Shown here: one piece after another, positions 29,353 through 37,118 of the stretch
Numbering within the stretch: the stretch's first letter is position 1
Layout of the letters: each line of letters starts with the position of its first letter
Position numbers and translations under genes: made by a program
The notes under the pieces: generated by a model
The model's database searches: none
The model's input: the letters and a program-made list of their open reading frames with translations, nothing else
What the model was told of the DNA's origin: nothing
Assembly (NCBI RefSeq): GCF_020381325.1
Contig: NZ_JAGSPI010000006.1
Span: 144,218 to 208,217, forward strand
Reading direction: 5' to 3'
DNA from: Providencia vermicola
Lineage (GTDB): Bacteria; Pseudomonadota; Gammaproteobacteria; Enterobacterales; Enterobacteriaceae
Length of the DNA: 64,000 nucleotides

Positions 29353-30792
29353 TTAGTGTCTTAATTGGCGGGAACGGGCAATGATGTCGCGGTACTGTTC
29401 CATTACACCTTGCATGTTAGTGCCATCGGGGTGTGTTATGGTTGCATTGCGCCTAACTGCCATATCGTGAGTCAGCCCTAGCCCTTTGCGTGCTAATAAG
29501 GCAGCGCCAAGTGCAGTCACTTCACGGTTTGCTGGTGCTTCAATATTTTTTTGTAATAAATTGGCTAAAAATTGCTTAAAGTACTGATTTGAAGAAAGCC
29601 CTCCATCGACAGAGATTGATTGTCCCAGTGGTGAAATTTTTTCCATTGCAAAAATGACTTCGGCAGAGCGAGCGGCAATCCCCTCCAACACCGATTGCAT
29701 CATGTCTTTTTTGTCGGTATCTAATGAAAGGCCTGCCCATAATCCAGCTGCGCTGCGATCCCAATATGGGCAGCCTAAGCCAGATAATGCAGGCACAAAC
29801 GCTAAACCGCGTTTAATGGCGGGTTCTGCTCTGAAATCACTGAGTTCATCGAATTGATCAAATAGCCCAATTTTTCTTGCCCAGTTAATGGCGGATGCTG
29901 CGTTATACACACCACCATCTAAGCCAAAAACGGGGGCTTCATTAGGGAATTTCCAACACAGAGTGGGTAACAAGCCACTTTCATGAGTTTGTGGGATCTC
30001 AGACCCCGTGAGTGCTTGCAAAAAGGCACCTGTACCAAAGGTGATTTTGGCATCGCCTTTTTCGCGGCAACCGTGACCGAAAGTGCCAGCAAATTGGTCA
30101 ACAATCACTGCTGTAACAGGGGTTAAGTGGCCGTCAAGGTTGATAGCGCCAAAATCGCCAATATTGTCTTTAATCGGAGGAAGACAATGAATGGGCACGC
30201 CAAATATGTCACACAGTTCTTTATCCCACTCTAATGTGTGGATATTGAGCAAAGAGGTGCGAGAGGCTGAATTATAGTCAGTTGCAAACACGCCACATAA
30301 GCGGTCTAGAAAAAAGGCATCCATGGTGCCAATACGTAATTTGTTTTTATCTGCTAATGTTTTCGCACCCACCACATTTTCCATGATCCAACCCATTTTG
30401 CTGGCGGAGAAATAAGGGTCGAGTGGTAAGCCTGATTTGGATTGAACCACGGGTTCGAATCCTGCTTCTTTGAGATGAGAAATCGTTTTTTCAGTCCGTA
30501 AATCTTGCCAAACGATCGCATTGTAAAGTGGGCGTTTGCTGTCAGCATCCCAAGCGACAATGCTTTCACCTTGATGGCATAAACCAATGGCATCGACGAC
30601 TTCACAGCTATTCAGGCACTTAATGATATTGGCTAGTATTTCCTCTGGGTCGTGTTCAACCCAACCACTATTCAACGTGATTTGTTTATGAGGAATACTC
30701 ATCGGGGAGTAAGAGTGCCCGCCTTCTTCGAAGACCACGACTCGGGTTCCCGTTGTTCCCTGATCGATTGCGGCATAACGTTGATTGAGCAT
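29353..30792 (-). CDS. Glycerol-kinase-like FGGY carbohydrate kinase
   Basis: Cytosolic kinase of the FGGY superfamily, closest in pattern to GlpK: AIDQGTTGTR (ATP site), GWVEHDPEEI, YNAIVWQDLRT, VDQFAGTFGHG and FGTGAF in the N-terminal half, then DGGLSSN and EVTALGAALLA in the C-terminal half. E. coli GlpK binds glycerol with Arg83, Glu84, Trp103, Tyr135 and Asp245. Here the Glu (76), Trp (95), Tyr and Asp are kept, but the Arg position is Gly75 in HQGES. A related but different polyol or hydroxy compound is therefore likely. The start is ATG 30792; a GTG codon immediately precedes it. It is first in the operon with the EutH-like permease. The length of 479 residues is typical. Confidence 0.88.
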   Translation of the reverse strand: MLNQRYAAIDQGTTGTRVVVFEEGGHSYSPMSIPHKQITLNSGWVEHDPEEILANIIKCLNSCEVVDAIGLCHQGESIVAWDADSKRPLYNAIVWQDLRTEKTISHLKEAGFEPVVQSKSGLPLDPYFSASKMGWIMENVVGAKTLADKNKLRIGTMDAFFLDRLCGVFATDYNSASRTSLLNIHTLEWDKELCDIFGVPIHCLPPIKDNIGDFGAINLDGHLTPVTAVIVDQFAGTFGHGCREKGDAKITFGTGAFLQALTGSEIPQTHESGLLPTLCWKFPNEAPVFGLDGGVYNAASAINWARKIGLFDQFDELSDFRAEPAIKRGLAFVPALSGLGCPYWDRSAAGLWAGLSLDTDKKDMMQSVLEGIAARSAEVIFAMEKISPLGQSISVDGGLSSNQYFKQFLANLLQKNIEAPANREVTALGAALLARKGLGLTHDMAVRRNATITHPDGTNMQGVMEQYRDIIARSRQLRH

Positions 30793-30874
30793 CACAGTAT
30801 TCCCAGTGTTATAAATGTTGTAAATAGGTCTGTTTTTTTGCCTACTATCGTTTAATCGGAAGGAAAGTCCACAA

Positions 30875-30932
30875 AAAACTCACAATAAGTTTCACTGATG
30901 TGACAAAACTCACAATAAAGTAACAATGTGAG
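30875..30932. promoter_or_regulatory. Repeated operator sites in the divergent control region
   Basis: AAAACTCACAATAA occurs at 30875-30888 and exactly again at 30905-30918, 30 bases (about three helical turns) apart. A third, inverted copy of the core (TGTGAG, 30927-30932) pairs with CTCACA at 30909-30914. Such repeats fit binding by the DeoR-family regulator encoded in the same cluster. Confidence 0.65.
30899..30914. promoter_or_regulatory. CRP-cAMP binding site
   Basis: TGTGA-CAAAAC-TCACA matches both half-sites of the CRP core consensus (TGTGA-N6-TCACA) exactly. It lies in the 241-base divergent region between the kinase and dehydrogenase genes and overlaps the second operator repeat, so activation by CRP and control by the local regulator would compete or cooperate. 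It predicts catabolite control of both arms. Confidence 0.75.
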
Positions 30933-31033
30933 TAGTTTTTGGTTTGATGTTGTACTTTGTGTTGTTTTAATTGTTGTGGTTGTGGGAATTATGTGGTTTT
31001 ATGTGTGCAAGTTTTAAGTAAAGGATCTCAGCC

Positions 31034-32434
31034 ATGGATATTAATAATAAAAAAATTTGGGATGTCATTGTCATAGGCGGTGGTGTCATTGGCTGTGCAG
31101 TGACACGTAAATTCACACTGATGGGGGCAAATACTTTGCTGCTAGAACGAGGTGGTGACATCTTGTCAGGGGCGAGTAAGGCCAACAGCGCACTATTACA
31201 TACAGGTTTTGACGCCACACCAGGGAGTCTAGAACTGGAATGTATGCAAGATGGGTATCGCGAATTCCTTGAAATCAGAGAAAAAATGAATTTGCCGATC
31301 CTCGAAACGGGGGCATTGGTTGTTGCGTGGAATGAAGAACAACTGAGTAAGCTGCCGGGTATTGTTGAACAAGCACACACTAATAATGTATTGGATGTGG
31401 CAATTATTGATAAAGACGAATTATACCGCCGTGAACCTCACTTGGCAGATGGTGCTTTAGCGGCAGTTTCGGTTCCAGGCGAAGCTGTGATTGACCCGTG
31501 GAGCACGCCGTTATCTTATTTAACCCAAGCAGTAAAACATGGTGCGCAATACCATTTTCACTGCGAAGTTAAAGGTGGTGAGCTGAATGAAGGATTGTGG
31601 CACTTAACCACAACAAAAGGTGAGTTTTCTGCCCGATTAGTGATTAACTGTGCAGGGATTAATGGGGATATTGTCGAGTCGATTTGCCATCCATCACCAT
31701 TTCAAATAAAACCGCGTAAAGGGCAGTTTCTGGTGTATGACAAAGCTGCTGCTGCGGATATCAATGCGATTATTTTACCTGTACCAACCGCCATCACGAA
31801 GGGCGTTTTATTATCAAAAACTATTTTTGGTAATTTATTATTAGGGCCAACCGCAGAAGAACAAGATGACCGATGGAAAGCGGAAGTCAAACAAGAGGTG
31901 ATGGAAGATTTAATTGCTCAAGGTTCTCGCATGTTACCGTCTTTGCATAATTACAGCGTGACCGCGACCTATGCAGGCTTACGCCCTGCAACAGAAGAAA
32001 AGCATTATCGCATTAACGATTACCCTGAAAAACAATGGATTTGTGCAGGGGGGATACGTTCTACAGGTTTAACATCAGCACTGGGTGTCGCAAATCACTT
32101 GGGTAAGCTATACCAAGAAAACTTCACGCCATTATTTGAATTATTGCCGCCAGAAGAACTTATTTGGCCGAACATGCCCTCTATTTCTGAATATCATCAA
32201 CGTGATTACCAATGTAAAAGCAACGGTGGCATTGTGTGCCATTGTGAATTGGTAACACAACGGGAAATCGAAGCGACATTTGATTCTGATATTCCGCCTG
32301 AATGTTTGGGAGCTTTGCGTCGTAGAACACGGGTTATGATGGGGCGTTGTAATGGCTTTTATTGCAGTAGCCAGGTAGCGGAAATTATTAATGGTCGTTT
32401 TGACCATACACTGGCAGTGGAGGCGGTAAAATGA
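31034..32434 (+). CDS. GlpA-like FAD-dependent dehydrogenase with C-terminal [2Fe-2S] domain
   Basis: A 466-residue flavoprotein with an N-terminal dinucleotide-binding motif (VIVIGGGVIGCAVTRKF), a DAO-fold domain to about residue 365 (INCAGINGD; CAGGIRSTGLTSALGVA) and a C-terminal BFD-like iron-sulfur domain with Cys-x-Cys (VCHCE) and Cys-x4-Cys (GRCNGFYC). This is the architecture of the glycerol-3-phosphate dehydrogenases found in anaerobes and of GlpA-type proteins. I infer oxidation of the phosphorylated alcohol made by the neighbouring kinase. AAGGA precedes the ATG. The stop overlaps the next gene by four bases (ATGA), which suggests a complex between the two products. Confidence 0.87.
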   Translation: MDINNKKIWDVIVIGGGVIGCAVTRKFTLMGANTLLLERGGDILSGASKANSALLHTGFDATPGSLELECMQDGYREFLEIREKMNLPILETGALVVAWNEEQLSKLPGIVEQAHTNNVLDVAIIDKDELYRREPHLADGALAAVSVPGEAVIDPWSTPLSYLTQAVKHGAQYHFHCEVKGGELNEGLWHLTTTKGEFSARLVINCAGINGDIVESICHPSPFQIKPRKGQFLVYDKAAAADINAIILPVPTAITKGVLLSKTIFGNLLLGPTAEEQDDRWKAEVKQEVMEDLIAQGSRMLPSLHNYSVTATYAGLRPATEEKHYRINDYPEKQWICAGGIRSTGLTSALGVANHLGKLYQENFTPLFELLPPEELIWPNMPSISEYHQRDYQCKSNGGIVCHCELVTQREIEATFDSDIPPECLGALRRRTRVMMGRCNGFYCSSQVAEIINGRFDHTLAVEAVK

Positions 32435-33660
32435 GTTTACATTATGATGTGATTATCATTGGCTCAGGGCCAACAGGCATCGCTGCGGCTCACTCTCTAC
32501 GTCGTCGCGGCATTAAAAATATCGCTATTCTTGAACGTGAAGCTCATGCAGGTGGCGTTCCCCGCCATTGTCAGCATCCCACATTTGGTTTGTTGGTATT
32601 TAAACGGCCGATGAAAGGCAATCAATTTGCAGCAAAAATTGTTGAAGGCTTGGGTGATACGCCGATTTTTACACGTAGTACTGTCACGCAGCTTCATCCG
32701 AATGGGAAACTGACTGTGTCTACTGCGGATGGATTGGTTGAGATGCACGCTAAGCGTATCTTGATAGCGACAGGGGTTCGTGAAACGCCACGCCATCCAC
32801 GTTTGGTTTCAGGTCTTCGCCCACAAGGTGTATTAACCGCAGGTGCATTGCAGCAGTTTGTTTACCTCAACGGTAAGAAGCCGTGCCGTAACCCAGTCAT
32901 TGTGGGGAGCGAGTTAGTCAGTTTTTCCGCTCTGTGGACATTGAAGAATGCAGGCGTAAAAGCGCAGGCTATGGTTGAAAGTGGGGAGCGTATTCTGGCA
33001 TTTAAACCCGCGACCTTATTTGCTAAAGCGATGGGAACCCCCGTTTATTTAAATAGTAAAATCACTGAAATTGGTGGCCTTGACCGTGTTGAATATGTGA
33101 TGGTGGAAACCAACGGTAAAAGCCACAAAATTGAGTGTGATTCGGTCATCTTTACGGGGCAATTTGTTGGTGAAAATACGTTAATTCGCAAAAGCCACCT
33201 TGAATTTGATGCGAGCACTGGGAAGCCTGTAACAGACCAATTTAGTCGCTGCTCGGATGGGGCATATTATGCGGCGGGGAATATGTTGCACCCTGCGGAT
33301 ATGGGGGATCAGTGCTACCAAGAAGGTTTATTGACAGGGGAGAATATTGCGAATGATTTATTAGCCAATCACCATCAGCCGCAAATTCAGCCTGTACAGC
33401 GTATCCCTGTGAGCAGAGATTCAAATGTCAGCTTTAGTGTTCCTGCTTGTATTAATATGGACGTGCTATCCCAAGGAAGTATCGACTTCAATATTAAAGT
33501 CAAACAGGCATTGCAAGGCACAATCAAAGTTATGGCGGGGAATACGGTTTTGTATGAGAAAAAGCACCGTTGTTTACCAACAAGACGCATTTTATTGAAA
33601 AATATCGATTTAACAAAAATACAACCAGACGCTACTGAAATTTGCATCACTGTTGTATAG
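32431..33660 (+). CDS. FAD/NAD(P)-binding oxidoreductase, partner of the GlpA-like subunit
   Basis: A 409-residue pyridine-nucleotide-disulfide-type oxidoreductase with the N-terminal FAD motif IIIGSGPTGIAAAHSL, an ATGVRETPR motif, and an FAD motif AAGNMLHPADMGDQC. It is the type of protein that accompanies GlpA-like dehydrogenases in the glycerol operons of Firmicutes and Thermotoga. It would pass electrons from the first subunit to NAD or another carrier. The last about 85 residues form a separate beta-rich tail without the CxxC pairs of the DUF1667 protein that often completes such operons; its role is unknown. It is translationally coupled to the gene before it. Confidence 0.83.
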   Translation: MSLHYDVIIIGSGPTGIAAAHSLRRRGIKNIAILEREAHAGGVPRHCQHPTFGLLVFKRPMKGNQFAAKIVEGLGDTPIFTRSTVTQLHPNGKLTVSTADGLVEMHAKRILIATGVRETPRHPRLVSGLRPQGVLTAGALQQFVYLNGKKPCRNPVIVGSELVSFSALWTLKNAGVKAQAMVESGERILAFKPATLFAKAMGTPVYLNSKITEIGGLDRVEYVMVETNGKSHKIECDSVIFTGQFVGENTLIRKSHLEFDASTGKPVTDQFSRCSDGAYYAAGNMLHPADMGDQCYQEGLLTGENIANDLLANHHQPQIQPVQRIPVSRDSNVSFSVPACINMDVLSQGSIDFNIKVKQALQGTIKVMAGNTVLYEKKHRCLPTRRILLKNIDLTKIQPDATEICITVV

Positions 33661-33696
33661 TGCAGGAAATGTTAAATGGTCAAGAAGGATTAAACT

Positions 33697-34473
33697 ATGT
33701 GTGAAGGGCGCTCTTCAAAAGTACGGCATCAAACCATTATTGAGTTATTGTCGACTCAAGGTCAGGTGTACGTGCAGGAGCTCGCAAAGCATTTTAATGT
33801 CGCGCAGGAAACAATCCGTCGAGATCTCAGTAAGCTGGAATCACAAAAGTTATTAAAGAAAGTCCATGGCGGTGCGGTGAATATTCAGTCAAAATTTGAA
33901 CGAAATTTTACTGAACGTGCCCAAGCTGCTGTGGATGAGAAAAAAGCGATTGCCATCAAGGCAGCTGAGTTGATTAAACCTGGCGATACCTTATTTATTG
34001 ATTTTGGTACGACGACGTTTGAATTTAGTCAGCGTATTAAATTGATTGATAATTTAACGGTAATCACTAACTCGCCATTATTAGCGACCACACTGCAAGA
34101 AAACCCATCCATTGAAACCATTTTAATTGGAGGGCAGTTTAATGCGGCGCAAAATGCCTGTTTAGGCGCAATAGCGTTAAAGAATATTGCCGAGTTTTTT
34201 GCGGATTATGCAGTGATTGGTGCAGGGGCTATTCATGCATTACACGGCGTGATGGATCAGCATGTGGATGAGGCAGCAATAGCCCAAAAAATGATGGAAA
34301 ACAGTGACAAACTGATTGTACTGGCGGATGGTACTAAGGCCAATAAGCACGCCATTAACTTTGTCACTAATTGGGATAATATTGATTATCTGGTGACAAC
34401 CAGTAAAGAATTTAAATTACCCGAAAATAAAAAGCGACCAAAAACCAAAATCATTGTTGCTGATATTGAATAA
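33697..34473 (+). CDS. DeoR/GlpR-family transcriptional regulator
   Basis: A 258-residue regulator with an N-terminal winged helix-turn-helix (about residues 8-60, YVQELAKHFNVAQETIRRDLSKLE, then the HGGAV hinge) and a C-terminal sugar-phosphate-sensing domain (DFGTTTFEF, TNSPLLATTL, IGGQ, LADGTKANK). Members usually repress catabolic operons and are released by the phosphorylated substrate. AAGGA precedes the ATG, 36 bases after the oxidoreductase stop, so it belongs to the same transcript. The repeated sites at 30875-30932 are its probable targets. Confidence 0.9.
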   Translation: MCEGRSSKVRHQTIIELLSTQGQVYVQELAKHFNVAQETIRRDLSKLESQKLLKKVHGGAVNIQSKFERNFTERAQAAVDEKKAIAIKAAELIKPGDTLFIDFGTTTFEFSQRIKLIDNLTVITNSPLLATTLQENPSIETILIGGQFNAAQNACLGAIALKNIAEFFADYAVIGAGAIHALHGVMDQHVDEAAIAQKMMENSDKLIVLADGTKANKHAINFVTNWDNIDYLVTTSKEFKLPENKKRPKTKIIVADIE

Positions 34474-34579
34474 GTTTTTAACGTAGCACCTATTTAAACC
34501 TATCCCTTGGAAAATAATCACTTATTTTTCACGGGATAACTGTATCTAAAATTTGAACACACTAACATCAGGAATTATT

Positions 34580-34927
34580 ATGAGCCTTTATTTTATCGCT
34601 TGCCCTTATTCTGATCCCGATAGCAATATTGTAGAAATGCGTTTTGCTGAATGTACTAAATTCGCGGCAGAACTTGCACTAAAAGGAATTGCGACCTATA
34701 GCCAAATCACCATGACGCACCCAATTAATCAATATTTGGCTGCTGAAGGAAAAAAAGTAGCATGGTCATCCATTGATATGGAATTCTTAAAACGTTGTGA
34801 TGGGCTAATTGTACTGACGCTACCAGGTTGGGAAAAGAGTGGTGGAGTAGCAGCTGAAATTCAGTTTTTTAAAGATAAAGGGCTGCCAGTTTGGACCGGT
34901 GATGAATTTATCGCTCACTCGTCATAA
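34580..34927 (+). CDS. DUF1937 family protein (nucleoside deoxyribosyltransferase-like fold)
   Basis: A 115-residue protein beginning MSLYFIACPYSDPD, with CDGLIVLTLPGWEKSGGVAAE toward the end. These features place it in the DUF1937 family, related to nucleoside 2-deoxyribosyltransferase-like/SLOG-type Rossmann proteins that bind nucleotides. ATG 34580 is chosen because AGGA stands eight bases before it; the open frame runs back to TTG 34553. It is separated by 106 bases from the DeoR gene and may not belong to that pathway. Biological function is not known. Confidence 0.75.
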   Translation: MSLYFIACPYSDPDSNIVEMRFAECTKFAAELALKGIATYSQITMTHPINQYLAAEGKKVAWSSIDMEFLKRCDGLIVLTLPGWEKSGGVAAEIQFFKDKGLPVWTGDEFIAHSS

Positions 34928-35011
34928 TCCACGCTGATGTGTTGTTGACTGCGTGCGCTCACTATAGCCACATACTTGCCGCCTAGCCTCAACGGGAATT
35001 ATTTAGAGTGA
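34926..35011. repeat. Degenerate ERIC repeat with internal deletion
   Basis: TTGTTGACTGCGTGCGCTCA, then CTTGCCGCCTAGCCTC and GAATTATTTAGAGTG follow the order and sequence of the ERIC consensus, but the central TATGTAAGCTCC-type part is missing. The element follows the DUF1937 stop codon directly. Confidence 0.7.
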
Positions 35012-35039
35012 ACGATGAGGGATGGAAGGCAAAAGATAA

Positions 35040-35063
35040 AAAAGGAAGCCATGGCTTCCTTTT
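35040..35063. terminator. Bidirectional terminator
   Basis: AAAAGGAAGC (35040-35049) pairs perfectly with GCTTCCTTTT (35054-35063) around CATG. Its T-rich and A-rich flanks let it serve both the DUF1937 gene (+) and ybaL (-). Confidence 0.85.
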
Positions 35064-35083
35064 GTATTTATGGATAGGGGGAG

Positions 35084-36832
35084 TTAATGGCTAGGTTTTA
35101 GATATTCATCTAAGTTTTTACCTTCAACCTTTTTATTGTCGTTATCAATAAAATCATCGATAGAACAACCGAACTCTTCCACATCATTACACATGAGTGT
35201 TGCCATCGATTTGGCAATTTCATGTTCACCAATAATGATGTGATCGGCGCCGCGCTCTTTAATAAAGCTGACTTCATCATCATAGTGAGCACGAACAATA
35301 ACAGTCACGTCAGGGTTCATCTCTTTCGCGGTTGCGACGATTTCACCTGCTTCATAACCATTTGGAATGGTTAATAATAACGTTTTAGCACATTCAATGC
35401 GGGCAAGGCTGATAGTTTCTTTATTCGCCCCATTACCAAGAATAGCGCTGAAGCCATTTTCCGCGAGTTCTTCAAAGCGCGCTCGCGTGTCTTCCACCAC
35501 GACGACAGGGATTTCTCGTCGACGCAGTTTGTCCGCTAACATGCCACCCACACGGCCGTAGCCGACGATAATGGCGTGGCCGCAGATATCGACAGGCACT
35601 TGTGTCTCTTCTTCTAGCGTTTCTTCCAAAAGCTGCTCTTCAATCGTTTCGGTTCTTTCAAGGTATTTATCTAGCAAACTAAATAATACTGGGTTAAGCA
35701 TAATCGAGACAATGGCACCCGCTAACACCAAATTCTGTGCGTCTTTATCCATCACGCCAAGGGTGAGACCCATGCCTGCTAAGATAAACGCAAATTCACC
35801 AATTTGTGCAAGGCTGACGGAGATGGTTAATGCAGTTCGCCGTGAGTGCCCAAACATTCTGACAAGCACCAGTGCTGCAGCGGACTTACCAATAATAATG
35901 ATAGCCAGAACAGCCAAGATACCGAGAGGTTGCTGGATCAGAACCATCGGGTCGAAAAGCATACCAACGGAAACGAAGAACAGAACCGCAAATGCATCAC
36001 GCAGTGGTAAGGTGTCTTGTGCTGCACGGTGGCTCAGTTCAGACTCGTTCAGAACCATACCTGCGAAGAACGCCCCAAGTGCAAAGGAAGCATCAAAGAT
36101 AGCAACCGCAGCATAAGCGATACCTAACGCAAGGGCGAGAACGGCTAAGGTGAACAGCTCACGAGAACCTGTTGAGGCGGTACGAGATAAAATCCATGGA
36201 ATGACTTTACGACCGACAACAATCATAATGAATATGAATAAAACAACTTTACCAATTGTCCAGGCAAGGCCTAATGCGAGCTCACTAAAGCTTGCATCAT
36301 CTGTATTCATGATAGCGGCTGCGGCAGGAAGCAGTACCAGGGTAAGAACCATGGCTAAATCTTCCACAATTAGCCAGCCAATGGCAATCTGCCCGCGTTG
36401 GCTTTCAATGAGCTGTCGTTCTTCTAATGCACGTAATAACACCACGGTACTGGCGGTTGAAAGACATAAACCAAAGACAATACCAGTAAAAATGCCCCAG
36501 CCAAATAACATCGACAGGCCGAGACCTAATAGGGTCGCTACTGCAATTTGTGCAATTGCACCAGGGATAGCAATGGCTTTAACGGCCAGTAGGTCTTTGA
36601 GTGAAAAGTGTAAACCCACGCCAAACATCAGCAAGATAACGCCGATTTCAGCTAATTCAGGTGCAAGCGCTGCATCTGCCACAAACCCTGGGGTAAATGG
36701 GCCTGCAAGGACACCTGCTGCAAGGTAGCCCACAAGTGGGGAGATTTTTAATCGCTGTGCGATCATACCTAACAAATATGCAAGGGCGAGACCACCAACA
36801 ATGGTTGTGATTAAGGGCGTTGAATGCTCCAT
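35084..36832 (-). CDS. ybaL: KefB-like cation:proton antiporter YbaL
   Basis: CPA2-family membrane antiporter of 582 residues (558 in E. coli). The N-terminal two thirds have about twelve hydrophobic segments with typical CPA2 patterns (LVGYLAAGVLAGP, LLMFGVGLHFSLKDL, FGLCLSTASTVVLLRALEE). The C-terminal third is a TrkA-N/RCK NAD-binding domain (HAIIVGYGRVGGMLADKL, ILGNGANKE). It is expected to exchange potassium or another cation for protons under nucleotide control; the cargo of YbaL is not established. It lies before fsr, as in E. coli, which supports the symbol over kefB or kefC. Confidence 0.92.
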   Translation of the reverse strand: MEHSTPLITTIVGGLALAYLLGMIAQRLKISPLVGYLAAGVLAGPFTPGFVADAALAPELAEIGVILLMFGVGLHFSLKDLLAVKAIAIPGAIAQIAVATLLGLGLSMLFGWGIFTGIVFGLCLSTASTVVLLRALEERQLIESQRGQIAIGWLIVEDLAMVLTLVLLPAAAAIMNTDDASFSELALGLAWTIGKVVLFIFIMIVVGRKVIPWILSRTASTGSRELFTLAVLALALGIAYAAVAIFDASFALGAFFAGMVLNESELSHRAAQDTLPLRDAFAVLFFVSVGMLFDPMVLIQQPLGILAVLAIIIIGKSAAALVLVRMFGHSRRTALTISVSLAQIGEFAFILAGMGLTLGVMDKDAQNLVLAGAIVSIMLNPVLFSLLDKYLERTETIEEQLLEETLEEETQVPVDICGHAIIVGYGRVGGMLADKLRRREIPVVVVEDTRARFEELAENGFSAILGNGANKETISLARIECAKTLLLTIPNGYEAGEIVATAKEMNPDVTVIVRAHYDDEVSFIKERGADHIIIGEHEIAKSMATLMCNDVEEFGCSIDDFIDNDNKKVEGKNLDEYLKPSH

Positions 36833-36883
36833 TTAGTCTCCTCTGGTTAGTATGAAAATATAAGGTGGGTACATGCCGTTGAC

Positions 36884-36910
36884 TTTTAAAATGAGGCCTT
36901 CATTTTAAAA
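36884..36910. repeat. Perfect inverted repeat upstream of ybaL
   Basis: TTTTAAAATGA (36884-36894) is followed by GGCCT and the exact reverse complement TCATTTTAAAA (36900-36910). It lies about 52 bases upstream of the ybaL start, in its promoter or leader, so it could be an operator or an mRNA hairpin. Confidence 0.5.
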
Positions 36911-37072
36911 TGCCAATTTGCATGTTTTTCTATTTTAACTTTTTTTGAGAAATATTTCCTTAAAAAAATGAAATGTTTTTAAAAAAAAGACAGACTAAAG
37001 GTGCTAAATCGTTACAAACTTTAGGATTAGGAGATTTTTAGCTGAAATTTTTAGTAAATATGGTGGGAAAGA

Positions 37073-37100
37073 CCCACACTTATTTTTAAGTAAGTGTGGG
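37073..37100 (-). terminator. Hairpin downstream of fsr
   Basis: CCCACACTTA (37073-37082) pairs perfectly with TAAGTGTGGG (37091-37100). It lies 18 bases past the fsr stop. The U tract is weak, so efficiency is uncertain. Confidence 0.65.
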
Positions 37101-37118
37101 TAAAATAAGAAAATAAAT

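Noticed and set aside
31034..33660. glpAB of the anaerobic glycerol-3-phosphate dehydrogenase
   Set aside because: The second protein is not GlpB-like in motif order, glpC is absent, and the kinase pocket differs, so the glp symbols are not justified.
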